From Candidatus Phosphitivorax anaerolimi (GTDB lineage: Bacteria; Desulfobacterota; Desulfomonilia; UBA1062), in assembly GCA_001896555.1 (NCBI GenBank), contig MPOS01000033.1, positions 48,648 to 112,647 on the forward strand: a DNA stretch of 64,000 bases. The letters are read 5' to 3'. Below, in pieces: positions 56,973 to 64,000 of this stretch. The notes beneath the pieces are model-generated. The model was not told where the DNA came from. It saw nothing but the letters and a program-made list of their open reading frames with translations, and ran no database searches. Each line of letters opens with the position of its first letter. Position 1 is the first letter of the stretch. The translations under genes and the position numbers were made by a program.

Positions 56973-58282
56973 TTCCCTATACAGAAATTCGAGAATATGC
57001 TCTCCAAGATATCCTGGCTCACGGAGTCGCCGGATATCTCACGAAGCGACTCATGGGCGGTTTTCAGGTCCAAGACAAGGACGTCTGGGGTCATCCCGTC
57101 ATCGATTGCGGAGAGGCAGTGGGCGAGGTACTCCCGGGCCCGTGAAAGTAGGTAGGTGTGCCTGCCGAGAAACACCCCGGGCTGCCCCAGGGGAAAGAGT
57201 CGGGATACGAATTCCATGAGCTCGTCGATCCCCGTGCGGTACTTGGCGGAGACCCAAGCCTTCTCTCCTTCAATGCCGTAGCGAGGCCGGGGCAGGAGGT
57301 CGGCCTTGTTTATGACCACGACCGTCTTCTCCCCGAGATTCAGCCACGGTTCGTCTTCGCTCGTCAGGCCTCTGCATGCGTCCACCACATAGAGAACCAG
57401 GTGGGACTGCCGCAGGATGTCCATGGTCTTCTGGATGCCTGCCTGCTCGGGGCCCGAGGCGGTTTCCCGGATGCCCGCGGTGTCGTGGAAGATGAAATCC
57501 ACACCGGAGAAAACAAGATGCTCGCTGATGATGTCCCGGGTCGTGCCGCTCTCCTGGTGTACGATCGCCCGCGGGTATCCGAGGATCGCATTGAAGAGAG
57601 ATGATTTGCCTGCATTGGGCAGGCCCGCGATGGTGGTGACGATCCCTGAATAGCGCTTTGGCGCGCTGTCTCCATGAGCGAGGAGGGAATCGACTTCCCC
57701 GATTACGGAGCCGACTGCCTGGGAGAACGCGGCTTCATCGTAGGGTGCATCGTCGGTGAGAAAGGACGCCTCGACCCCGGATATGATTCCGAGGAGCTCA
57801 TCTCCAAGGCCCGTGATCCTGCGGGAAAGTTCGCCGGCCAGCAGGGAGCGGGCCATATCGACCCCGCAGATGCTTTCCGCATTGATGAGCGCTCCCACCG
57901 CCTCTGCCTGGGCCAGGTCCATCTTGCCGTTTAAGTATGCCCTCTTTGTGAATTCGCCCCTCTCCGCGATTCTGGCCAGGCCCGTGGCCCCGATGACCTC
58001 CAAGACGGCGTCCACGAGCAGGGGATTGCCGTGGCAGCTTATCTCCACCACATCCTCTCCCGTGTATGACCTGGGACCGGGGTGGAAGACCACCATGGCC
58101 TTCTCTACAACCTCACCGGCTGAGTCGAGGATGGCGGATGGTTTCTGCACATGGGCGGGCCAGTGCTCTGAAGGGGTGATGCGCCTGAGGATTTCGCAGA
58201 CGTCGGGGCCGCTGATCCGGATGATGCTGATCCCGCCGCGCCCTCGGGGTGTGGATTCTGCGTAAATGGTATCTGTTACGAT
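56969..58282 (-). CDS. mnmE: tRNA modification GTPase MnmE, with no canonical start codon
   Basis: About 437-aa GTPase that with MnmG adds (carboxymethyl)aminomethyl to C5 of U34. G1 GLPNAGKSS, DTAGIRE, NKADLLP, and the C-terminal tetrahydrofolate motif FCIGK. The N-terminal folate domain is encoded upstream of the first ATG/GTG/TTG: VTDTIYAESTPRGRGGISII is in frame between 58279 and about 58220, but the frame back to a TAA near 58318 has no ATG, GTG, TTG or CTG. The best start is ATC at 58282..58280, with AAGGGAG five bases upstream and overlapping the jag stop (ATCGTAA). GTG 58150 would delete the whole N-terminal strand set. Confidence 0.85.
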   Translation of the reverse strand: MVTDTIYAESTPRGRGGISIIRISGPDVCEILRRITPSEHWPAHVQKPSAILDSAGEVVEKAMVVFHPGPRSYTGEDVVEISCHGNPLLVDAVLEVIGATGLARIAERGEFTKRAYLNGKMDLAQAEAVGALINAESICGVDMARSLLAGELSRRITGLGDELLGIISGVEASFLTDDAPYDEAAFSQAVGSVIGEVDSLLAHGDSAPKRYSGIVTTIAGLPNAGKSSLFNAILGYPRAIVHQESGTTRDIISEHLVFSGVDFIFHDTAGIRETASGPEQAGIQKTMDILRQSHLVLYVVDACRGLTSEDEPWLNLGEKTVVVINKADLLPRPRYGIEGEKAWVSAKYRTGIDELMEFVSRLFPLGQPGVFLGRHTYLLSRAREYLAHCLSAIDDGMTPDVLVLDLKTAHESLREISGDSVSQDILESIFSNFCIGK

Positions 58283-59025
58283 CGTGACTCCCTTTTCGGT
58301 ACGATGAGCACCTTTTTATATACCCCCTCCCCCACACTCCTGGTATTGACCTGGGCGTCGTTCTTCAGGGCGAGGTGGATAATGCGCCTGTCGTACGGGT
58401 TCATTTTTTCTAGAAACACAGACTGCCCCGTCCTCTTGGCCTTCTTGCCCATCTTGAGCGCCATGGACTGGAGGAGCTCAACATGCCTCTGCCGGTAACC
58501 CTCGGTATCCACGGTGACATAGACAGGCTCTTCGCGGTTCTTGTTCAGAATCCGGTTGACGATGAACTGCAGCGCATCGAGCGTCTGGCCGCGTTTTCCG
58601 ATGAGCAGGCCCGATCCGTCCCCCACCATCTCGATGGTGTTCTCATCCCGGACACTGACCTTTGCTGAGATGTTCATGAGGCTCAGGAGCTCGGTGACGA
58701 TCCGGCAGGCCTTGTCCATCTCCTCCTTGGGCACGGCCTGCTGCACGGGTGAGGGCCTCTCTTCCTGATCAGGGGCGGGCCTACTTTCCTGGACAGGCTC
58801 TTTGATAGTCTCCCGGGCCGGGAAGCCGGCCTTTGTATCCTGCTTTTGCGCCGGCCGGGCGAGTATTTTTGCAGATTTCGTCCCCACAAGGCCGAAAAGC
58901 CCCTTGGACCCTTCTGAGATGACCCGGATATCGAGGTCTTCGAAATCCGACCGGAACGTCCTCATGGCGGTGACGATGGCTTCGTCCACTGTCTTTGCTT
59001 CGAATTCTCTGTAATCCTCTTCCAT
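58276..59025 (-). CDS. jag: Jag/KhpB RNA-binding protein (SpoIIIJ-associated)
   Basis: 249 aa. Jag_N domain (about 5-50: EFEAKTVDEAIVTAMRTF, then GLFGLVGTKSAKI), charged linker, KH domain (GSGLLIGKRGQTLDALQFIV) and R3H domain (AKRTGQSVFLEKMNPYDRR, then IHLALKN). Binds RNA, with a role in cell envelope control known for homologues. 13 bases after yidC. Its stop TAA overlaps the presumed mnmE start. Confidence 0.93.
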   Translation of the reverse strand: MEEDYREFEAKTVDEAIVTAMRTFRSDFEDLDIRVISEGSKGLFGLVGTKSAKILARPAQKQDTKAGFPARETIKEPVQESRPAPDQEERPSPVQQAVPKEEMDKACRIVTELLSLMNISAKVSVRDENTIEMVGDGSGLLIGKRGQTLDALQFIVNRILNKNREEPVYVTVDTEGYRQRHVELLQSMALKMGKKAKRTGQSVFLEKMNPYDRRIIHLALKNDAQVNTRSVGEGVYKKVLIVPKRESRS

Positions 59026-59038
59026 GTGCTGACGTCTC

Positions 59039-60619
59039 CTATGTATGCTTCCTGTTTATGTAGGCCTGCTGGATAATTGACAGAATATTACTGATGAGCC
59101 AGTAAAGAACAAGCCCCGAGGGGAAATTCAGGAACAGAACCGTAAAGAAGACAGGCATGATGAGCATGATCTTCTGCTGGGTGGGGTCTCCCGGGGTCGG
59201 GGTCATCTTCTGCATCACGAACTGGCTCACCCCCATGAGGATTGGGGTTATGAAGTAGGGGTCCCGGGCGGAGAGATCAGGCAGCCAGGTTCCGAACAGG
59301 TGGAACGGGGTGTGCCTGAGCTCGATGGCCTGGTAGAATACCTTGTAGAGCGCAAACAGGATGGGTATCTGCAGGAGCATGGGGAGGCAGCCTCCCATGG
59401 GGTTGATCTTGTGCTCCTTGTACAACCTCATCATCTCCTGGTTGAGCTTCTGCTTGTCATCCTTATACTTTGCCTGGAGCTCCTTCATGAGGGGCTGGAC
59501 CTTCTGGAGCTCCTTCATGGAGGTAAAGCTCTTCAGGGTCAGGGGATAGAGCAGGATCTTGATGATGATCGTGAGGATGATGATGGACCACCCATAACTC
59601 ATGGTGAAGGAGTAGATCCAGTTCATGGCCATGAGCAGCGGTTTGGCAATGAGGTCGAAGAACCCGAAATAGAGGGCCTTCCTGAGTTCGTTTCCGGCGT
59701 TCTTGAGTGTCTGCAGCTCCTTGGGGCCCGAGAAGATCTCGTAGGATCTCTCCATGCTCGACCCGGGCTCGATCCGGGACGGCTCGGTATCGTAGGTGAG
59801 CCTCACCATCTCCTCGCTGATGCGCTTGATGGTGAGTGTGGTCTCCGGAGACCCGGCGGGGATGACCGTGGAGAGAAAATACTTGTCCTCGAAGCCGAAC
59901 CACTTGATCTCTCCGGTGAACTCCCGGTAGACACCCACCTTTTTCACCTTGGAAACCTTGAACTCCTCAAGGTGATTTCCGTTGAGCAGGACAGGGCCCT
60001 GGAAGGCATACCCGTCCTTGTCCTCGTCCAAGGGGTAGACACCGTTGAGGTGCAGGTCGACATCGGCTGTCACCGGGCTCGATGAGCCGTTTTCCACCAC
60101 GGTCCGGTAGCCCATGATATAGGTCTGCGGATCGATGGTATAGATCTTTTTCAGCGTGACGCCGGGGCTCACCTGAGCGGAGAAGACAAGCTCCTCCGGG
60201 ATGTCCGAGTCCCCTCTCTTCGATACCTCATACACGATGGACGAGTCGATGGGCTGATCGTTCACACTGACCGTGGGCATGGGCGTCTCGATGATTTCGA
60301 CGGGCGGTGAATCCGGGGCAAGATTCTGCCGGTAATCTTTGAGCTGGATGGAGGTCAGCGCCCCCCCCGCTGTGCTCCACTGCGCACGATACCTGGGTGT
60401 TTCTACGACGACGGTCTCTCCGGAAACGGTTTGCCGAGCCTGTTCCTGCCCCTGTAAAGGCACCTGGAGAACCGTACTCTGCTCCTGGGGTTCTGTCTGC
60501 TCTGTCTGAGTTGTCTGGCCCTGAGGCTGCTCCGGAGATTTCGGCTCGATAAAGAAAAAATTCCAGAGCAGAAGAATGGCGATTGATATGACAATGGCCA
60601 GCAGTGTCCGTTTTTCCAT
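59039..60619 (-). CDS. yidC: Membrane protein insertase YidC
   Basis: 526-aa inner-membrane insertase of the Gram-negative type: first helix (about 5-22), large periplasmic beta domain (about 60-330), then five core helices. The conserved hydrophilic-groove Arg and the loops (LTLKSFTSMKELQKVQPLMK, then NPMGGCLPMLLQIPILFALY) are present. Start ATG 60619 with GGAG. Part of the rpmH-rnpA-yidD-yidC-jag operon. Confidence 0.96.
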   Translation of the reverse strand: MEKRTLLAIVISIAILLLWNFFFIEPKSPEQPQGQTTQTEQTEPQEQSTVLQVPLQGQEQARQTVSGETVVVETPRYRAQWSTAGGALTSIQLKDYRQNLAPDSPPVEIIETPMPTVSVNDQPIDSSIVYEVSKRGDSDIPEELVFSAQVSPGVTLKKIYTIDPQTYIMGYRTVVENGSSSPVTADVDLHLNGVYPLDEDKDGYAFQGPVLLNGNHLEEFKVSKVKKVGVYREFTGEIKWFGFEDKYFLSTVIPAGSPETTLTIKRISEEMVRLTYDTEPSRIEPGSSMERSYEIFSGPKELQTLKNAGNELRKALYFGFFDLIAKPLLMAMNWIYSFTMSYGWSIIILTIIIKILLYPLTLKSFTSMKELQKVQPLMKELQAKYKDDKQKLNQEMMRLYKEHKINPMGGCLPMLLQIPILFALYKVFYQAIELRHTPFHLFGTWLPDLSARDPYFITPILMGVSQFVMQKMTPTPGDPTQQKIMLIMPVFFTVLFLNFPSGLVLYWLISNILSIIQQAYINRKHT

Positions 60620-60644
60620 CAGATCATGTCTCCTTCAAGGTGAT

Positions 60645-60854
60645 CTAAACAGGGTCATATCCGCCGGGGTGAAAGGGATGGCACTTCAATACCCTCAAGG
60701 AGGCCTTCAGGAGACCTTTCCCCATCCCGTACGTTTCGATCGCCTGGATAGCGTATTCTGAACAGCTCGGCCAGAAACGGCACGACCTCGGAAGGCACGG
60801 AGAAATGACTTTCTGATAGCAGCGAATCAGACCTATCAGCAGCGTCCTCACCAT
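60645..60854 (-). CDS. yidD: Membrane protein insertion efficiency factor YidD
   Basis: 69-aa small membrane-associated protein. [20 protein letters not shown], then [11 protein letters not shown] and [12 protein letters not shown] are the three conserved blocks. ATG 60854 overlaps the rnpA 3' end by 7 bases. It assists YidC-dependent insertion. Confidence 0.95.
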   Translation of the reverse strand: MVRTLLIGLIRCYQKVISPCLPRSCRFWPSCSEYAIQAIETYGMGKGLLKASLRVLKCHPFHPGGYDPV

Positions 60855-61195
60855 GTACGCGATCCCATGGCGCTGGTTATTTCCTGAAAATATGTCTCGT
60901 AGCACGTGTTCCGATCCTGTTTTCTCGCTATGAGAACAAAATCGTACCCGGGAGGAAAGATTTCTTTGTTTCTACGGTAAATCTCCCGTAAGAGTCTTTT
61001 GATGCTATTCCTCCTTACTGCGGTTCCGATCCTTTTACTCACAGTGATACCAATGCGAGTGTGATTTTCTGAGTTTCGAGCGGCAAGGATGATGAGGTGT
61101 GGGGTAATGAGCTTGCGTACCTTCCTTGCTTCTACATTGAGAAAGTCCTGTCTTTTCCTCAGCCGCTCCTGCTTCGGGAATCGTTCGTCTGACAT
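60848..61195 (-). CDS. rnpA: Ribonuclease P protein component
   Basis: 115-aa basic protein subunit of RNase [15 protein letters not shown] at the start and [20 protein letters not shown] carry the RNR-type motif (here RNS), which contacts the catalytic RNA. Its ATG shares one base with the rpmH stop (TAATG). Confidence 0.95.
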   Translation of the reverse strand: MSDERFPKQERLRKRQDFLNVEARKVRKLITPHLIILAARNSENHTRIGITVSKRIGTAVRRNSIKRLLREIYRRNKEIFPPGYDFVLIARKQDRNTCYETYFQEITSAMGSRTW

Positions 61196-61329
61196 TACAC
61201 AGCCAAACGTTTGCGTCCCTTGGCCCTCCTTCGGTTGATTACAGCCCGTCCTGCCTTTGTGCTCATACGGACGAGAAATCCATGAGTCCGATTGCGTCTC
61301 GTGTTATGTGGTTGAAATGTCCGCTTCAT
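61195..61329 (-). CDS. rpmH: 50S ribosomal protein L34
   Basis: 44 codons, 44-aa very basic ribosomal protein. Reads [20 protein letters not shown] then [20 protein letters not shown] and ends RLAV. GAGG lies 10 bases before ATG 61329, and TAA overlaps the rnpA ATG. First gene of the cluster that in most bacteria lies beside dnaA. Confidence 0.97.
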   Translation of the reverse strand: MKRTFQPHNTRRNRTHGFLVRMSTKAGRAVINRRRAKGRKRLAV

Positions 61330-61362
61330 CGAATACCTCGATCTTCTGATTTAGGGGCTTAG

Positions 61363-61391
61363 TATTTACATACCAGGTCATTGATTGTCAA
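61363..61391 (-). promoter_or_regulatory. Promoter of the rpmH operon
   Basis: Minus strand: perfect TTGACA (61391..61386), 17-base spacer, TAAATA (61368..61363), with TG just before the -10. It is 34 bases upstream of the rpmH ATG. Confidence 0.55.
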
Positions 61392-61590
61392 GCGGCAAAA
61401 GGGTAAGAAGATTTCCCCGGCGAGGGGCATAGATGCCGGTTTTGATTCAGGAGAAGCACACCTTTTGAGAAGCCCCGGCATCGTCACCCCATAAGAGCAT
61501 CACTCAAGGGCGGCTGTCTGACGATATCCCCCTGAAGCCAGGCAGCCTAAAACCAGCCAAGGAGCTGTCCGCCGAACATCCATCTCCCGG
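61392..61590. other. Divergent intergenic region between rpmH and pgeF
   Basis: About 200 bases beyond the rpmH promoter. There are no DnaA boxes (TTATCCACA-like), no AT-rich 13-mer-type repeats and no dnaA gene, so nothing here supports an origin of replication. It contains a short self-complementary GC stretch (GCCCCGGCATC). Confidence 0.4.
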
Positions 61591-62331
61591 TTGAGCCGGC
61601 AAGTCGGTACATCTTTGCTGCCTTGTCACGAAGGGACAATTCTGTATATACACCAAAGGCATATGAGAGGAATTTTCTGCACAAAGGATCTCACAAAAGG
61701 CATCGACGGCGGACCGGCTTCGGTACGATCCATGCTCGAAAACCTCATCCCGGGCTGCAATATCTTCTGCCTGGACCAGGTCCATTCCGGCAGAGTCGTA
61801 CTTGCCGAGGATCTCGCCCCCTTGGAGATGCCCAGGGCCGACGGGATCATCTCCCGCGACCCGGATGCCGTGCTCTGCGTGCGCACGGCGGACTGTGTTC
61901 CCGTGCTGGCGTGGGCCAAAGACATGCCGCTGAACGCAGCAATTCATGCCGGCTGGAGGGGGTTGGCTCAAGGCATCGTGGCCACGTGCATCCGCATGAT
62001 GCGCGCCTTGGGGGCAAGGGATATCGGGGCGGGCATCGGCCCCTCGATCGGCCCGTGCTGCTATGAGGTGGGCCGGGAAGTTGTAGACGCGCTCGGTGTG
62101 GAGCCCTTTGCCAGGGCAGATGGGTCGCTGACGGTCGACTTGAGGGAGGCGGCCCGCTCCCAGCTCAAGGATTCCGGGGTGAGCGGGGACGCCATCGAAA
62201 TGCACGATCTCTGCACCGCGTGCAACACCGACCGGTTTTTTTCCTATCGCAGGAAGGGACAGCAGGCAGGCAGAAACCTGTCGCTCATCGGAGGGAAGTC
62301 ATGGTCGTTGCCGGGCTTACCGGTGGGATAG
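61591..62331 (+). CDS. pgeF: Peptidoglycan editing factor / polyphenol oxidase family protein PgeF (DUF152, laccase domain)
   Basis: 246 aa. Metal-site motifs: LDQVHSGRV, VRTADCVPVLAW, IHAGWRGLAQG and IGPCCYEVG. YlmD/YfiH-type proteins act as purine nucleosidases or remove wrongly placed Ser from peptidoglycan precursors. The N-terminus is shorter than usual. Start could be TTG 61591 or, more likely by codon choice, ATG 61663 (MRGIFCTKD) after AAAGG. It overlaps coaE by 31 bases. Confidence 0.9.
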   Translation: MSRQVGTSLLPCHEGTILYIHQRHMRGIFCTKDLTKGIDGGPASVRSMLENLIPGCNIFCLDQVHSGRVVLAEDLAPLEMPRADGIISRDPDAVLCVRTADCVPVLAWAKDMPLNAAIHAGWRGLAQGIVATCIRMMRALGARDIGAGIGPSIGPCCYEVGREVVDALGVEPFARADGSLTVDLREAARSQLKDSGVSGDAIEMHDLCTACNTDRFFSYRRKGQQAGRNLSLIGGKSWSLPGLPVG

Positions 62332-62930
62332 CTACAGGCAAGTCTACGGTGAGTGCGCTTTTCGCCTCGTTCGGGGCCGCAGTCATCGATGCGGACCTGA
62401 TCGCACGCGAGGTCGTGGCCCGTGGGAGCCCCGCATGGGAAAAGATCGTGGAACATTTCGGCACCGGGGTGCTCCGGCAGGACGGCGAGCTCGACAGGGA
62501 ACGCCTGGGCGGCATCATATTCAGCGATGCGGCTCAGAAGGATGTCCTCAACCGCATCGTCCATCCCGAGGTCTTCCGAGAAATGGACCGGCGCATCCGG
62601 GAGCTCGGAGAAGAAAACCGGGCCAAAGTCGTGATCTGCGATGTGCCGCTGCTCATCGAGACCGGTATGCACCGCGGCTTTGACGAGGTGATCCTGGTGT
62701 ATGTCCCCGAACCACTCCAGATCAGGAGACTCATGGACCGGGACGGCATCTCGCGCGACGAAGCCCTCCGGAAGGTGCGCGCGCAGATGCCCATCGAGGA
62801 AAAGAGGGCATATGCGACCATCGTGATCGATAACAGCGCCTCCCGAGAGGAGACAGCCGGAAAGACCCTGCAGGTCTACCAATACCTGCAGGAGCGCGCC
62901 GCCGAGGCGGAGTGCAAGGGGAAGCGCTGA
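62301..62930 (+). CDS. coaE: Dephospho-CoA kinase
   Basis: 209-aa last enzyme of CoA synthesis. P-loop GLTGGIATGKSTVS (residues 5-18), DADLIAREVV, and HPEVFREMDRRI, PLLIETGMH. ATG 62301 has GGAGGG just upstream; the frame upstream to 62220 lies within pgeF. With coaBC at 25.5 kb this accounts for three of the last four steps of CoA synthesis. Confidence 0.96.
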   Translation: MVVAGLTGGIATGKSTVSALFASFGAAVIDADLIAREVVARGSPAWEKIVEHFGTGVLRQDGELDRERLGGIIFSDAAQKDVLNRIVHPEVFREMDRRIRELGEENRAKVVICDVPLLIETGMHRGFDEVILVYVPEPLQIRRLMDRDGISRDEALRKVRAQMPIEEKRAYATIVIDNSASREETAGKTLQVYQYLQERAAEAECKGKR

Positions 62931-63060
62931 ACAGGCGCCGGGGCGCCCATGAATCTTCCTGCCCTGCCCATATAATCTCAATCCTGCGCACAAGAAATCC
63001 CTCCATGACTGCTCGAAATATTCCGTACGCACCATGTGCATACGAAGAGGTGGAATCAAC
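62931..63060. other. Spacer after coaE
   Basis: No gene or terminator recognised. A plus-strand frame through here (to about 63205) is open but unconvincing. Confidence 0.3.
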
Positions 63061-63235
63061 AGGGTTGGTGGCCGAGCAGCAGTGGATTCGTAGGTTCTCG
63101 ATGGCAGGGCTGGTAGCCAGGAAAATCAGCAAATTTGGGTTGTGGTTTCTCAAAGACAGGGTTGGTAGCAGAGTATTATTGGAGGCGGAGATAATTGAAT
63201 ACTAAAGATTGAATTGGTAGCAGAGCATTACAGAA
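63061..63235 (+). repeat. Four degenerate short direct repeats, about 45-52 bases apart
   Basis: Variants of AGGGTTGGTAGCAGAG occur at 63061 (AGGGTTGGTGGCCGAG), 63106 (AGGGCTGGTAGCCAGG), 63158 (AGGGTTGGTAGCAGAG, then TATTA) and 63210 (TGAATTGGTAGCAGAG, then CATTA). Spacings are 45, 52 and 52 bases. The sequences between are not conserved. Not a CRISPR array: the repeats are too short and diverged. Confidence 0.45.
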
Positions 63236-63248
63236 AAGCGGCGAGGAA

Positions 63249-63455
63249 GGAGGGGGGTTTACAGGGGCTCTTCCGCTCTCTGGACAGCCCTTTCTGAAGC
63301 ATCCGCGGTTCGAGCAAAAGGCTGACCCCGTAAACTCGCTCCGCTTCGCATCGCTCAGACAGTACGGGGTCAAAGATGCCTTTTGCTCTTCACCTTAGAT
63401 GTATTCGCAGAAAGGGCTGTAAGGTTCGCTCCAGAGCCCCTGTAAACCCCCCTCC
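63249..63455. repeat. 207-bp composite palindrome of four nested perfect stems
   Basis: Nested inverted repeats share one centre: 63249-63270 with 63434-63455 (22 bp perfect); CAGCCCTTTCTG 63285-63296 with 63408-63419 (12 bp); AGCAAAAGGC 63313-63322 with 63378-63387 (10 bp); TGACCCCGTA 63323-63332 with 63363-63372 (10 bp). The apical loop is 30 bases. In total 54 base pairs are formed with internal loops between. This is a structured element: a non-autonomous transposon or REP-like unit, or a non-coding RNA. Confidence 0.7.
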
Positions 63456-63902
63456 TCCCTGGGGCTCTGGGTGGGCTTGAGCTGCTGGGGCATGGCCTCC
63501 AGGCATCCGTTTCTTGAGGTGGGCATGTGAGAGAGTCTTTCTCAGGAATAACCCGTGCAGAAACAGGCTGACGTGAGGATAGGCTGGAGTGATTTCTGAC
63601 AGGAAGGGATATGAGCTTGTCTAAGGATAGCTGGAGTGAATCCAGGCGGGGAAGGATACAGTTATTTCTGTGAGCAGGAAGCTGGAGAGACAATCGCTCA
63701 GATTCCAGCTGGCTTTCCAAGGTGAGTGCCTTCCTTTACCGTGAGCACCTTTATTCTCCTTTGTGGTTCTTCTCCCTATTCTTCAGAGGTATCAAGGGAT
63801 CGTGGTGTCATGTGGGTTCGAGGGGGTTGACGGGCGAACTGTTATCGTCTCCTGCATATGCAGCCATCAGCTATGCCAGCAGGAAAAGCGATCCCATCTG
63901 TT
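63456..63902. other. Gene-free region with short repeated phrases
   Basis: About 450 bases without a supported gene. Phrases such as GGCTGGAGTGA / AGCTGGAGTGA (about 63580 and 63630) and AGCTGGAGAGA (about 63680) recur. A minus-strand frame of 116 codons (63370-63720) is Ser/Pro/Arg-rich and partly runs through the palindrome, so it is probably not a gene. Confidence 0.35.
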
Positions 63903-64000
63903 GAGGGTGTCAGAAATTTAGTGTAAATGCCGGTCATGGTTAATGTTCCAGGGGCACCCTATCCCCGAACAGGATCAGGAACTGATTGATAGCGCCTGAC
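63903..64000 (+). mobile_element. Possible end of an insertion sequence (IS256-like), truncated by the window
   Basis: GAGGGTGTCAGAAATTTAGT, followed by GTAAATGCC, resembles the termini of many IS256-family (mutator-type) elements, which often carry GTGTCA...TGTGTAAAT. The remaining 70 bases lead out of the window and contain no complete ORF. The transposase and second inverted repeat would lie to the right. From memory of the family only. Confidence 0.3.

Noticed and set aside
63061..63235. Possible CRISPR array
   Set aside because: Repeats are about 16 bases and diverged, spacers unequal, no cas genes.
63370..63720. 116-codon minus-strand ORF
   Set aside because: Overlaps the palindrome and short repeats; Ser/Pro/Arg-rich with no start signal.

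Overview
The window reads as ordinary chromosome of a GC-rich, anaerobic, Gram-negative bacterium. The best fit is a member of the former Deltaproteobacteria (Desulfobacterota). This is inferred from gene content: a siroheme-based heme operon with an AhbC-type radical SAM enzyme, a superoxide reductase instead of a dismutase, an N-type (alternate) F-ATPase, an outer-membrane assembly lipoprotein (LptE), several sigma-54 response regulators, an MglA-type GTPase cluster and a probable selenoprotein. Nothing here identifies the species.

Layout. 1-1.8 kb: start of an N-ATPase operon (atpD-atpC, then the first codons of the next gene) running out of the left edge. 2-4.7 kb: stress genes on the minus strand (88-aa unknown, superoxide reductase, RpoH-like sigma factor, UspA). 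5-9.5 kb: a hybrid kinase translationally coupled to an NtrC-family regulator, followed by a stand-alone copy of that regulator's DNA-binding domain. 10.1-18.3 kb: eight closely packed minus-strand genes for tetrapyrroles (TPR protein, alpha/beta hydrolase, cysG-N, hemX/ccsA-like, hemA, hemC, cobA-hemD fusion, ahbC), mostly joined by ATGA overlaps and headed by a promoter that would give a leaderless mRNA. 18.3-20.6 kb: a DUF1573 gene with an in-frame TGA and a SECIS-like hairpin, then murJ. 21-24.3 kb: a degenerate GAF-GGDEF-HD-GYP protein convergent with a second NtrC-family regulator. 24.4-31.2 kb: plus-strand run of an MBL-fold hydrolase, a lipoprotein, coaBC, type-4 uracil-DNA glycosylase, NfeD protease, mnmA, DUF2889 and a membrane-anchored methyltransferase. 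31.3-35.8 kb: ClC transporter, TIM-barrel isomerase, recJ. 35.7-40.2 kb: four-gene minus-strand operon around an MglA-like GTPase. 40.4-47.2 kb: a Cys-rich unknown, two oligopeptide ABC ATPases, rpsT, and leuS-lptE-holA. 47.5-54.9 kb: cell-wall genes (PBP1A, LysM protein, MltD) plus a secreted seven-repeat propeller protein. 55-62.9 kb: rpoH-hsp20, the classic rpmH-rnpA-yidD-yidC-jag-mnmE-rsmG cluster (with no dnaA beside it), then pgeF-coaE. 63-64 kb: a gene-free stretch with short repeats, a 207-bp composite palindrome and what may be the end of an insertion sequence.

The most unusual item is the DUF1573 gene at 18352-19068. The TGA falls at the conserved first cysteine of the family, both flanks stay in frame, and a short hairpin with a G-rich loop lies at the right distance for a bacterial SECIS. 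Other points of interest are an mnmE reading frame with no canonical start codon, a superoxide reductase lacking the active-site lysine, an HD-GYP protein that has lost its HD dyad, and the four-gene MglA module.
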